A stretch of DNA of 37,261 bases from Oscillospiraceae bacterium. GTDB taxonomy: Bacteria; Bacillota; Clostridia; Oscillospirales; CAG-272. Shown one piece after another: positions 7,881 to 18,700 of this stretch. A program made the translations under genes and the position numbers. The stretch covers positions 1-37,261 of the forward strand of contig SVTO01000026.1 of assembly GCA_015063745.1 (NCBI GenBank), in the 5' to 3' direction. The notes below the pieces were generated by a model. That model searched no databases. It saw nothing but the letters and a program-made list of their open reading frames with translations, and had not been told where the DNA came from. Every line of letters starts with the position of its first letter. Positions within the stretch are counted from its first letter, which is position 1.

Positions 7881-8785
7881 AGGGGCGGCATATTGGACTT
7901 CTTGCCGTCCGCTGTGCTGGTATATACATTATATTCCTGCCATACCTGTTCCAGTCTGCCGAAGGTTTCGGAAATTTCTCCCTGCTTGCGCTTGCCGATA
8001 TAGGCGATCAGGGCATTGATGATGCTCATGGGCGCCACCAGTGAATCCACAAAGGAAGCCATTTCGCTCCGGGCGATCAGAACCTCGTCGGAAAACGGAA
8101 CAAGGGGAGAGGATTGGCTGTCGGTGATGGAGATGACCTTTGCGCCGGTATTCTTCGCGTACTCCACGGCGTGGACGATACCCGTTGTATACCGGGGGAA
8201 GCTGATGGCGATAATCACGTCGTCGGACTGCACCTTCATGAGTCTTTCGAAAATTTCGCTGCCGCTGGCCGGACGGATCAGGCGCACGTTATCAAAGAGG
8301 AAACAGAAATAATAGTGCATGAATTCCGTCAGAATCGCAGAGGAACGCATACCCATGAGGTAAATATTCCGCGCTCCCAGGATCAGATCCACGCTGCGGC
8401 GGAAGGCTTCTCTGTCGATGGTCTCCAGCGTTGTCTGTATCTTTTCCGCATCGGCGGTCAGGACGGTACTCAGTATCTCGTCCTCGGGGATCCGGTCGTT
8501 GGCCGCTTCCACTCTCTGTACCGTGGTCAGCCGTACACGCACAGTCTCCCGTATCGCTTCCTGCATCCGGGGATAGCCGTCCCAGCCCATTTCCACGGCG
8601 AAACGTACCACGGTGGATTCCGATACACCTACCGCTTCCCCCAGTGCCGACGCTGTCATATACGCCGCTTTGTCATAGCTTTCCAGCAGATATGCCGCGA
8701 TCCGCTTCTGTCCCTTGGACAAGGACGGCATGGCCGCTTCCAGATCCTTCAGCAAATCGCCGGTTCTCACAAATTCATGATGCAA
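7877..8785 (-). CDS. RpiR/MurR-family transcriptional regulator (HTH + SIS)
   Basis: 302 residues. Residues about 5-80 form the RpiR-type helix-turn-helix (LSKGQKRIAAYLLE ... VGVSESTVVRFAVEMGW). Residues about 120-265 form a SIS sugar-isomerase fold that normally binds a phosphosugar effector. The start is TTG at 8785: GGGAGGAAA lies about 5-8 nt upstream and no in-frame ATG is available nearby. It is first in the operon and its stop overlaps the next start by 4 nt. No sugar gene is adjacent, so its effector is unknown. Palindromes of the TGAAA/TTTCA type in the shared upstream region are candidate binding sites. Confidence 0.92.
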   Translation of the reverse strand: MHHEFVRTGDLLKDLEAAMPSLSKGQKRIAAYLLESYDKAAYMTASALGEAVGVSESTVVRFAVEMGWDGYPRMQEAIRETVRVRLTTVQRVEAANDRIPEDEILSTVLTADAEKIQTTLETIDREAFRRSVDLILGARNIYLMGMRSSAILTEFMHYYFCFLFDNVRLIRPASGSEIFERLMKVQSDDVIIAISFPRYTTGIVHAVEYAKNTGAKVISITDSQSSPLVPFSDEVLIARSEMASFVDSLVAPMSIINALIAYIGKRKQGEISETFGRLEQVWQEYNVYTSTADGKKSNMPPL

Positions 8786-8818
8786 GGCGCTTTCCTCCCA
8801 TGTCAGTCATTCTTCATT

Positions 8819-8847
8819 ATTATAGTAAATTTCACGCTTTTTGTCAA
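8819..8847 (-). promoter_or_regulatory. Consensus sigma-A promoter of the rpiR operon
   Basis: On the minus strand, TTGACA (8842-8847) and TATAAT (8819-8824) are exactly 17 bp apart, a perfect match to consensus in both boxes. The spacer contains TGAAATTTA, similar to the palindromes upstream of the ATP synthase operon. Confidence 0.92.
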
Positions 8848-8937
8848 GGGGAAAAGGCTCTGCACGGCCTGCGGAAAACATACTTTTCCCGAGATTCTCA
8901 CACTTTCTCCTTTTTCCACCGCATATCCTCCCGTGCG

Positions 8938-8964
8938 CATGAAAATTTCACACAAAATTTCATG
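8938..8964. promoter_or_regulatory. Palindromic operator candidate (TGAAA/TTTCA type)
   Basis: A 27-bp inverted repeat has arms CATGAAA (8938-8944) and TTTCATG (8958-8964). Nested inside is a perfect 11-bp palindrome TGAAAATTTCA (8940-8950). RpiR-family proteins often bind TGAAA-type dyads, and this one lies between the rpiR and ATP synthase promoters. Binding is inferred. Confidence 0.5.
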
Positions 8965-8971
8965 TAAAAAG

Positions 8972-9006
8972 GTGAAAAACCGTGATAAACTACATTGATT
9001 TTTCAC
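8972..9006. promoter_or_regulatory. Inverted repeat overlapping the ATP synthase -35 box
   Basis: Eight-base arms GTGAAAAA (8972-8979) and TTTTTCAC (8999-9006) are separated by 19 bp. The right arm overlaps the -35 hexamer of the ATP synthase promoter, so a protein bound here could compete with polymerase. A/T-rich arms can arise by chance. Confidence 0.4.
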
Positions 9007-9023
9007 AGAGATGGTGCTATACT
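8995..9023 (+). promoter_or_regulatory. Sigma-A promoter of the ATP synthase operon
   Basis: TTGATT (8995-9000) and TATACT (9018-9023) are spaced by 17 bp, about 70 nt upstream of the first gene of the operon. It is divergent to the rpiR promoter. Confidence 0.8.
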
Positions 9024-9092
9024 ATTGTTTAATCCAAACCGGCGTTTTCATGCAGATATCACCGGCTTGATGGTATGAAAGGAGGCCGACAT

Positions 9093-9413
9093 ATGCCCGG
9101 CTTGATCATCGGTGCCGTTTTCGGTCTGGGGCAGTTTCTCCTGCTCCGGCAGATCTCCGCACGGATCACAGGAAGCGGCAAAGGCCGTATCGTTCCCGTA
9201 TTTCTCATAAAGGTTCTGCTCTATGGTGTGCTCATCGCCATGGCACTGACCGTGTACAGAGAGGATGTACTGCTTGTTGGCTGCGGTTATGCGGCCGGCA
9301 TGGGCATCGGTATCGTTCCGGCCGTTATTTCCCTCTTCGGAAAAGGCGGAAAAGAAGACACCCCCGCTGTCCCTTCCCCCTCCGATACCGAAAACAAAAC
9401 GGAAGGTGAGTGA
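9093..9413 (+). CDS. AtpI-like small membrane protein heading the ATP synthase operon
   Basis: 106 residues with about three hydrophobic helices (roughly residues 2-19, 33-54 and 59-80) and a polar, acidic C-terminal tail. Its place directly before subunit a matches AtpI/subunit I, a non-structural factor that helps c-ring assembly or ion supply in other bacteria. Sequence similarity alone is too weak to prove it. ATG at 9093 is preferred over 9075 because AAAGGAGG (9078-9085) sits 7 nt upstream of it and would lie inside the longer version. It ends 9 nt before subunit a. Confidence 0.65.
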   Translation: MPGLIIGAVFGLGQFLLLRQISARITGSGKGRIVPVFLIKVLLYGVLIAMALTVYREDVLLVGCGYAAGMGIGIVPAVISLFGKGGKEDTPAVPSPSDTENKTEGE

Positions 9414-9422
9414 TGTGAAAAA

Positions 9423-10346
9423 ATGAAAAATTTATGGTTTTTAGGCGTTTCGGCCGTGCTCTCGGCGGTGTGTCTGATCGGGTATTTCCTGACCAAAAAC
9501 CGCGCGGACGCAAACCCGGACGATCCTAAAGCGAAAAAGACAAAGAAAGTATTCTTCTTCGGACTGATCTTCATGGGCTGGTTCTTCCTCGGCACGGTGT
9601 GCAACATCCTGCTGGGCGGATCCAAGGGCATCCATGTGGAGTTCGAAATGTTCTCTCCCCGAGTGGAGCTCTTCGGCATCTCCTTCGCCGAAACTTCCCT
9701 GATCGCCGTCGGTGTGACCGTGGTGATCCTGGCCGCCGCCCTGTGGTTCCGGTTCTTCTGCGTGCCGAAATTCTCCGATGACAAGCCCACAAAGGTGCAG
9801 CTGGTCATGGAATTCACCGTGGAATGGATCGACAAGTATACCCACAGCAGTGTGGAAGCCGAAACGGGATGTCTGTCCTCCTATCTGATGGCCGTCGCCC
9901 TGTACATGGCGGGATGTGCCGCCGCGGAACTCTTCGGACTGCGCGCCCCCACATCGGACATCACCGTGACCTTTGCCCTGGGTCTGATCACCTTTTTCCT
10001 GATCAATTATTACAGTATCCGCAAGAAGCATCTCTCCGGACGCATCAAGGGTATGGCGAGTCCCACACCGGTGGTATTCCCCTTCCGGATCATCTCGGAT
10101 ATTGCGGTGCCCGTTTCCCTGGCCTGCCGACTGTTCGGTAATATGCTGGGCGGGCTGATCGTTATGGAACTGCTGAAGGGTGTTCTGGGCGGCTATATGT
10201 TCGGTATCGCACCGGTGGCCGGCCTGTACTTCAATCTGTTCCATCCCCTGATCCAGACCTATATTTTCATCACCCTCTCCCTGACCTTCATCAACGAAGC
10301 CTGCGAGGGTGAGGGCTACGTAAAAAAAGAGAAAAAAGCCAAATAA
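9423..10346 (+). CDS. atpB: ATP synthase Fo subunit a
   Basis: 307 residues. The C-terminal part carries the subunit a signature PVSLACRLFGNMLGG, with the essential arginine at R236 facing the c-ring, followed by the FHPLIQTYIFITLSLTFI helix. It forms the half-channels for proton or sodium passage. Before the usual first helix (about residues 88-109) it has an extra stretch with two further hydrophobic segments, about 4-23 and 43-64, joined by a highly charged loop (KNRADANPDDPKAKKTKK). The protein is therefore longer than the usual 230-270 residues. No strong Shine-Dalgarno is close to the ATG; AAGGTGAG lies about 14 nt upstream. Confidence 0.95.
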   Translation: MKNLWFLGVSAVLSAVCLIGYFLTKNRADANPDDPKAKKTKKVFFFGLIFMGWFFLGTVCNILLGGSKGIHVEFEMFSPRVELFGISFAETSLIAVGVTVVILAAALWFRFFCVPKFSDDKPTKVQLVMEFTVEWIDKYTHSSVEAETGCLSSYLMAVALYMAGCAAAELFGLRAPTSDITVTFALGLITFFLINYYSIRKKHLSGRIKGMASPTPVVFPFRIISDIAVPVSLACRLFGNMLGGLIVMELLKGVLGGYMFGIAPVAGLYFNLFHPLIQTYIFITLSLTFINEACEGEGYVKKEKKAK

Positions 10347-10369
10347 AATCCATTTATCATAATCAAACG

Positions 10370-10411
10370 AAAGGACACCGGATATTTCCGGTACACAGGT
10401 AAATACAAATG
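10370..10411 (+). promoter_or_regulatory. Hairpin between Shine-Dalgarno and atpE start
   Basis: AAAGGA ends at 10375. A 6-bp perfect hairpin ACCGGA/TCCGGT with loop TATT follows at 10377-10392, and the atpE ATG is at 10409. A weak AGG at 10397-10399 is the only closer Shine-Dalgarno. The hairpin may bring the upstream site nearer to the start or tune the high output needed for the c subunit. Confidence 0.45.
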
Positions 10412-10621
10412 AACGCAATCGGCGCAGCACTGGCACTTCTTCCCGCTCTGGGCGCAGGTATCATGATGGGTTTCGCAACCGCTAAGGCAACCGAAGCCGT
10501 AGCAAGACAGCCCGAAGCTTCCGGCAAGATCAACTCCATCCTGCTGATGGGTCTGGCTCTGGCGGAATCCACCGCAATCTATGCATTCGTTATCGCTCTG
10601 ATTCTGGCTACCTCCGTCTGA
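10409..10621 (+). CDS. atpE: ATP synthase Fo subunit c (proteolipid)
   Basis: 70 residues: two membrane helices joined by the conserved polar loop ARQPEA (32-37). The ion-binding carboxylate is E53 in the second helix, within LALAESTAIYAF. S54, T55 and Y58 match ligands or helpers of sodium-type c-rings, but the glutamine of the first helix (Q32 in Ilyobacter tartaricus) is M20 here, so the coupling ion is uncertain. Ten or so copies make the rotor ring. Codon choice is strongly biased, as expected for an abundant subunit. It lies between atpB and atpF, the standard order. Confidence 0.97.
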   Translation: MNAIGAALALLPALGAGIMMGFATAKATEAVARQPEASGKINSILLMGLALAESTAIYAFVIALILATSV

Positions 10622-10664
10622 TAAGCGGCCGCTTCCCATATCAACATTACAGAGGAGATAAACC

Positions 10665-11231
10665 ATGCCAGGACTTGATTTTTCCGTCATTCCCTTCGAT
10701 CTGCTCGTGAACATTGCCAACATTGTTGTCATGTACGTGATCGTGCGGATGCTGGTATATAAGCCGGTGAAAAAGTTCATCGCAGCCCGGGAGGAAAAGC
10801 TGAACGCCCGGAAGGCCGAGGCTGCCGAAATCCGCGCGCAGGCCGATGAACTGCTCACCGAAGCCAAGGAAACCAAAGCAAAAGGCGAGGCTGCCTACGA
10901 TGCCCTGCTCCTTCAGGGAGAAGAGGACGCAAAAGCCAAAGCAAACGAGATCATCACACAGGCCAGGACCAAGGAAGCCGAAGTGCTGGGCAAGGCCGAC
11001 AAGATCATCGCCGACGCCCGCGCGGAAGCCCGTGCCATCCGCAGTGAAGCCGAGGAAAAGGCCGCGGATGCCGAAGCGAATATTCTGGAAAACGCCCGCC
11101 GCGATGTGGTGGATCTGTCCGTACAGATCGCATCCAAGCTGCTGGAAAAGAACATTTCCGACGAGGACAACAGACGGCTGGCCGATTCCTTCTTTGATCA
11201 GCTGAAGACCGGAAAAGGAGAACTGAAATGA
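10665..11231 (+). CDS. atpF: ATP synthase Fo subunit b
   Basis: 188 residues. One N-terminal membrane helix (about residues 10-30, LLVNIANIVVMYVIVRMLVY) is followed by a long, charged, alanine-rich helix (about 40-165) that forms the dimeric peripheral stalk. The C-terminal end, DVVDLSVQIASKLLEKNISDED, is the usual contact region for delta. AGAGGAG precedes the ATG. The stop overlaps the next start in an ATGA. The C-terminus is of ordinary length, so the missing part of delta is not fused here. Confidence 0.95.
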   Translation: MPGLDFSVIPFDLLVNIANIVVMYVIVRMLVYKPVKKFIAAREEKLNARKAEAAEIRAQADELLTEAKETKAKGEAAYDALLLQGEEDAKAKANEIITQARTKEAEVLGKADKIIADARAEARAIRSEAEEKAADAEANILENARRDVVDLSVQIASKLLEKNISDEDNRRLADSFFDQLKTGKGELK

Positions 11232-11449
11232 GAGCCATGCTTCAGGTTGCTCCCGGCACCTCCGGAGAAACCGTTGAGAAGATCTGTGCCTCCTTCCGCG
11301 CGCTGTTGGATCAGGAAGTCGAATTTTACGTAAAGGAAAAGGACGATCTGATCGGCGGATTCATTGCGGAAGTGGACGGCAAGGTATACGACAATTCCCT
11401 GTCCGGCAAAATGCAGGCACTGAAAAAAACCATGTTGGGGGATATGTGA
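11228..11449 (+). CDS. atpH: ATP synthase delta subunit, C-terminal domain only
   Basis: Only 73 residues, against about 175-185 for a normal delta/OSCP. What is present matches the C-terminal part of the family: a beta-rich segment ending VKEKDDLIGGFIAEVDGKVYDNSLSGKM, equivalent to the conserved IGG-DGK-D-S block, then a short helix. The N-terminal six-helix bundle, which in other enzymes caps the alpha-subunit N-termini, is absent. ATGA overlap with atpF and a TGATG overlap with atpA leave no room for the missing part, and neither neighbour carries it. The frame is clean, so this looks like a reduced gene rather than a frameshift. It keeps the region expected to contact subunit b. Confidence 0.85.
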   Translation: MRAMLQVAPGTSGETVEKICASFRALLDQEVEFYVKEKDDLIGGFIAEVDGKVYDNSLSGKMQALKKTMLGDM

Positions 11450-12978
11450 TGGATGAAATGATGAATATAACCGGTTCTGTCACCGATTTCGCCCGCAGTC
11501 TGTCCGACAGAGTGGCCGCTTTTGACCCTGTGGGTCAGGTCAAGCTCTGCGGTACCGTTTCCAAAATCAGCGACAATGTGGCAAGGGTCATCAACCTGCC
11601 CGGCCGCTGCTACGGGGAACTGCTGCGTTTTTCCGACAACATCTGGGGTATTGCCCTGGATCTGGAGGAAAACGGCGTCGGTGCGGTACTGCTCAATCCC
11701 GGCGACACCGTTTGTGTGGGTGACATGGTACACGCCACGGGCCACCCGGTGGATACTGCGGTTTCCGACAATGTACTGGGCCGCATCCTCAGCCCCATCG
11801 GCACCGCCATCGACGGCAAACCCTTCAAGCCCAAGCGCTATGCCCCCATCGAACGTCCCGCCCCCGGCCTGATCTCCCGCCGTCCCGTGGATACCCCCAT
11901 GGACACCGGTATTCTGGCCATCGACAGTATGATCCCCATCGGCAGGGGTCAGCGTGAACTGATCATCGGCGACCGGCAGACCGGCAAAACCACCATCGCC
12001 GTGGACGCCATCCTCAATCAGAAGGGCAAAAACGTAATCTGTATCTACTGTGCCATCGGGCAGAAGGCTTCCACCATCGCCCAGATCGCCCAGACCTTTG
12101 AAAAAAACGGCGCTATGGCATACACCACCATCATCGCCGCCACCGCCGCGGACAGCCCCGCCATGCAGTATCTGGCACCCTACGCCGCCTGCACCATCGG
12201 CGAGGAGTTCATGAAGGAAGGCCGGGATGTACTGGTGGTATATGACGACTTATCCAAGCACGCCGTGGCATACCGTACCATGTCCCTGCTGCTCCACAGA
12301 CCGCCGGGACGTGAAGCTTACCCCGGAGACGTATTCTATCTCCACTCCCGTCTGCTGGAAAGAAGTGCCTGCATGGCCCATTCCGAAGGCGGCGGTTCCA
12401 TGACGGCTCTGCCCATCATCGAAACCACCGGCGGCAACATTTCCGCCTACATCCCCACCAATGTGATCTCCATCACCGACGGACAGATCTATCTGGAATC
12501 CGAACTGTTCCACAGCGGCGTCCGTCCGGCCATCAATACAGGGCTTTCCGTATCCCGTGTGGGTCGTGCGGCCCAGTATCCCGCCATGCGCAAGGTATCG
12601 GGACTTCTCCGTATCGCCCTGGCGCAGTATAAGGAAATGGCGATCTTCTCCCGGTTCGGCTCCGATCTGGACGAGAACACCAAGCGCACTCTGGCCAAGG
12701 GCGAAAAGCTGACCGCCATCTTCAAGCAGAACAAGACAAGACCCTACGCGCTCTCGGAGGAGATCATTCTCCTTCTGGCCAACCAGAGCGATATTTTCGA
12801 CGTGATTCCCTCCGACAAAATGCCCAAGGCCATCCCCTCCCTGCTGGCGTACTGCGGCGAACATATTCCGAAGGTTCTTGCCGTTATCGACAGAACCGGG
12901 GATATGGACGAAAAGACCCAGGCAGCCATGGTGGAAGCCATGAAGGCATGGGCGGCGGAATTCACGGAAAATCTGTAA
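11449..12978 (+). CDS. atpA: ATP synthase F1 subunit alpha
   Basis: 509 residues. The P-loop GDRQTGKTT begins at residue 174, and the arginine finger R370 lies in LSVSRVGRAAQ. Alpha alternates with beta in the hexameric head and holds the non-catalytic nucleotide sites. The start is ATG at 11449, sharing its A with the stop of the delta gene; a GTG one codon upstream is possible, and GGGGG lies about 8 nt before. The N-terminal 34 residues do not show the usual EIS-LIK-QI helix but have another amphipathic stretch (SVTDFARSLSDRVAAF). That may go with the missing delta domain that normally binds this helix. Confidence 0.97.
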   Translation: MDEMMNITGSVTDFARSLSDRVAAFDPVGQVKLCGTVSKISDNVARVINLPGRCYGELLRFSDNIWGIALDLEENGVGAVLLNPGDTVCVGDMVHATGHPVDTAVSDNVLGRILSPIGTAIDGKPFKPKRYAPIERPAPGLISRRPVDTPMDTGILAIDSMIPIGRGQRELIIGDRQTGKTTIAVDAILNQKGKNVICIYCAIGQKASTIAQIAQTFEKNGAMAYTTIIAATAADSPAMQYLAPYAACTIGEEFMKEGRDVLVVYDDLSKHAVAYRTMSLLLHRPPGREAYPGDVFYLHSRLLERSACMAHSEGGGSMTALPIIETTGGNISAYIPTNVISITDGQIYLESELFHSGVRPAINTGLSVSRVGRAAQYPAMRKVSGLLRIALAQYKEMAIFSRFGSDLDENTKRTLAKGEKLTAIFKQNKTRPYALSEEIILLLANQSDIFDVIPSDKMPKAIPSLLAYCGEHIPKVLAVIDRTGDMDEKTQAAMVEAMKAWAAEFTENL

Positions 12979-13013
12979 TCCCGCCAATACGTTAAGAAAA
13001 GGAGGTATGTCCG

Positions 13014-15316
<2,303 letters not shown>

Positions 15317-15317
15317 C

Positions 15318-15722
15318 ATGGCCGAATTCAAATGTGAGGTACTGACTCCGAAACGGCAGTTTTTCTCCGGTATGGTGGAAGCCGTTACCTGCACGCTGGC
15401 CGACGGCGAAATGACGATCTGGAAGGATCACGCACCGCTGCTGGCCGCACTGGAGATCGGTGAACTGCGCTTCAAGCAGAACGGCACATGGCAGACGGTA
15501 TATGCGGCGGAGGGCTTTATCGAAGTCCGTCCCGACGAGGTACTGATCTTCACCCAGGGCTGCGAGCGTCCCGAAGACATCGACGAAGCCCGTGCCGAGG
15601 AAGAAAGAGAGCAGGCCATGGAAAAACTCCGGCAGAAGCAGAGTCTGGTGGAATATCATCAGACCCAGATCGCGTTGTCCCGGGCGATGGCCATGCTGCG
15701 CATCAAGCGGGGACACCGGTGA
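15318..15722 (+). CDS. atpC: ATP synthase F1 subunit epsilon
   Basis: 134 residues, normal length. The N-terminal beta-sandwich (residues 1 to about 85) has the family pattern FKCEVLTPKRQFFSG and DGEMTIWKDHAPLLAAL. The C-terminal part is the two-helix hairpin (EARAEEEREQAMEKLRQKQ ... LSRAMAMLRI) that can inhibit rotation. It is last in the operon. The ATG is one base after the atpD stop, with GGGAG upstream, and a terminator follows 28 nt later. Confidence 0.96.
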   Translation: MAEFKCEVLTPKRQFFSGMVEAVTCTLADGEMTIWKDHAPLLAALEIGELRFKQNGTWQTVYAAEGFIEVRPDEVLIFTQGCERPEDIDEARAEEEREQAMEKLRQKQSLVEYHQTQIALSRAMAMLRIKRGHR

Positions 15723-15750
15723 GATTGCCGCAAATCCAAACGAATACAAA

Positions 15751-15792
15751 AAGGCGAACCCGATTCCGTTTTGTCGGAAAAAGGTTCGCCTT
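15751..15792. terminator. Bidirectional terminator between atpC and addA
   Basis: A 10-bp perfect stem AAGGCGAACC/GGTTCGCCTT (15751-15760 with 15783-15792) encloses a second small stem TTCCG/CGGAA. The minus-strand side is followed by TTTTTGTATT-type sequence and the plus-strand side by TTATTCATTT. It ends both the ATP synthase operon and the converging addB-addA operon. Confidence 0.88.
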
Positions 15793-15799
15793 ATTCATT

Positions 15800-18700
15800 T
15801 CACAAGAGAATCTCCCTTGCCAGAGCCGTGCTGTAGATCACCGTTTCCCGGATCTCCTCGCCGAACATGGCTTCGCAGATTTCCTTATAATACCGCAGCT
15901 GTTCCCCATGCCGGGCACGGAATCTTTTCTCCGCCAGTGCGGGATTTCTGTATTCCTCCCCGCGCACGTGGTCCGTTTTGTAGTCCACCAGCACCAGATG
16001 GCCGTCCGCGTCCCGGAAAACGCAGTCCACAACACCCTGTACCGTCAGGCGGATCCCATCCTCCGTCAGCTTTGCCGCAAGAGCCTCATTCCCCGTGAAC
16101 CGGGAAGCATCCATGGCGGCATTGAACCGGAATTCTCTTCGTATTTCCGATGCACCGCACATACGGCGGAACAAATCGCTCTGCCGGAATTTTTCAATCT
16201 GATCCGTATACACATTCCGGGCCATTTCTTCCGTGATGAAGTGGGTGGAGATCAGCCGGTTCAGCTCCGCCTCCGTTCCCGTTTCCCCAAGCAGGCCGAA
16301 ATCCGCAAACTGCAGAAACACATGGGTAGCCGTACCTCTGTCCGCCGGGGTCACGGTGTCGGTCATGCCGGTCATGAAGCGCGGCAGGGGCATATTTTCC
16401 GCCTTTTCCTCCTGTACCGTCTCCCCGGTATCCAGCATCCGGGAAAGGGGAATGCCCTCCTCCGCCGTATCCTCTTCGTCCAGGATCGTGGGATACAGTC
16501 CCGACACGGTCAGCTTGGCCGGGATATGGGCGAGATAGGCATAGGGATACTCGAAATCACAGTTCTGCCGCAGTTTTTCCGTAAGGGCGGCAATCTCCTG
16601 TGCCGTGTCGGTCTGTGTACCGGACAGCTCTTCCGTCTCCGTTACATCCCCGGCAGACGGTGTGCGGATCACGTAACAGGGAGAGAAGCCTTTTGCGTGG
16701 GCAGCAGTCAGGATCCAGTCCATGTAGGACGATCCGTCCACGATCCGCCACGGTGTCACCAGATCGGCATACTGTCTGTAGTAATCCAGCTCTGCCTGTG
16801 CATCCTTTACCTTGGCCGTCACGATCAGCCGGTTTCTGGCACGGGTCAGCGCCACGTACAGCACACGCATTTCTTCCTCGATGCCCTCTCTGCGGATTTT
16901 TTCCCCGATGCCGCTGCGCAGAGCCGTGCCGCACCGTACCAATCCGCCGGGATCGGGCAGGCGCATACCGAAGCCCAGATCCGCATCGTACAGAATATCC
17001 CCTTCTTCATCCTTCGTATTCCGCTTCTTCGCACATTCGCAGAGGAACACAACATCATATTCCAGACCCTTCGACCGGTGGATACTCAGTATCGTCACCG
17101 CACCGCCGGTTTCGTCCGGGATTTTTTCTTTTTCCTTTCCTTTCAGCTCCTCAATGTAGGAGAGAAAGCCCGCGATGCCGCCGAATGTACCGGATTCGTA
17201 CCGTCTGGCCAGCTCGTACAGGGACTGCAGATTGCCCTGTTCCGCCGGGTTTGCGGCAATTTCCGGCATTTCATAGAATGCGTAGTCCCGGTATACCGTA
17301 TCCAAAAACCGATCCGCACGCATCCCTCTTGCACCGGTTCGCAGTTCTTCCACGGCACGCAAAAACCGACGGCAGCGTTCCAGCAGATCCGCGGGCAGTT
17401 CTTCCTTTTCCGTGGGCTCTTCCCCGGCTTCCGCACCCGTTTCCTCTTCCGTCAGGGCAAACATACCATCCGATTCTCCGTCCGTTTCTTCCGCATCCGT
17501 GGGAAAACGCCATTCCTCTTCCGGCAGAACTGCCATTTTCACCCGGACAAACAGGGGCACGTCCCCGCCGAAGCGTTCCAGACGCACCAGATCCTCCGTG
17601 GTGAAGCCGAAGAGTGGGGAGTGCATCAGTCCCGCCGTGTAGATATCCGACAGGGGATTGTCCGCCGTATGCAGCAGGCACAGCACCAGCAGTACCGCCG
17701 GGGAGGTGAACAGCAGAGGGGTGTTCTGCAGAGTAACGGGGATCCCGCGTCTGGCCAGGGCTGCTCTGTACGCGCCGGCACCGGTATCGGGACTGCGCAG
17801 AAGGATGGCGATATCCTCCGGCCGGATAAGCTTTTCGCCGTCCGCCGATTCCCTGCCGATCATTTCCGCAATCCGCGCGGCCACATATTCGGCTTCCGGG
17901 TCTTCTCCCGCATCCTCTTCCTCATCGGTACGGTTCTTTTCGATCAGGCAGATCTCCGCCGGTGCTTTTTCCTTTCCGTCCTTGCTGAAAACCAGCGCAT
18001 CCGCCTTCGTATACGGAATCCCGCCGGCCGCAAAGAGCACATCGGATACCAGATTCACGAAATCCACCACCGTTTCGTCACAGCGGAAGTTTTCGCTCAT
18101 GAACAGGCACCGTCCGTCTTCGGGAGAAAATGCCGCATCCGTTTCCGTATCGGGATCCACAGTCGGCCAGATATCCCTGTAATGGGAAAACACGGAAGGC
18201 TCGGCGCCTCTGAAACGGTAGACCGACTGCTTGATGTCCCCCACCATAAAGCGGGACGCATTGCCGGAAATCGCCCGGAAAATGGCATCCTGCACCCGGT
18301 TGGTGTCCTGATATTCGTCTATGAAAACATATTTGTATTTCCGTCCCACTTCCGCGGCCGCAGGGGTGGGATCTCCCTTTTCATCCAGATACAGCTGCAA
18401 TGCAAAGCTTTCCAGATCGTTGTAATCCAGCAGGCTCCGGCTGTATTTTTTCATCCGGTACGCATCGAAATACGCTTCCAGCACCACCGATGCCGTGCGC
18501 AGCAGTCCGGCGGTACGGTGCAGAGTATCCGTCAGCACCTCGCCGGGAGAGGAAAAATACCGGTCCGCCAGCTTTGCGATTTCCTTTTTGCATCCGTCCC
18601 GCATATCCTTGAACAGAGCCGATGCTTCCGTGGCATCCTTGGCGGACAGGCTTTTCAATTTGGACAGGGAAAAATCCCGCAGTGCCTGTCTGAGGGCATC

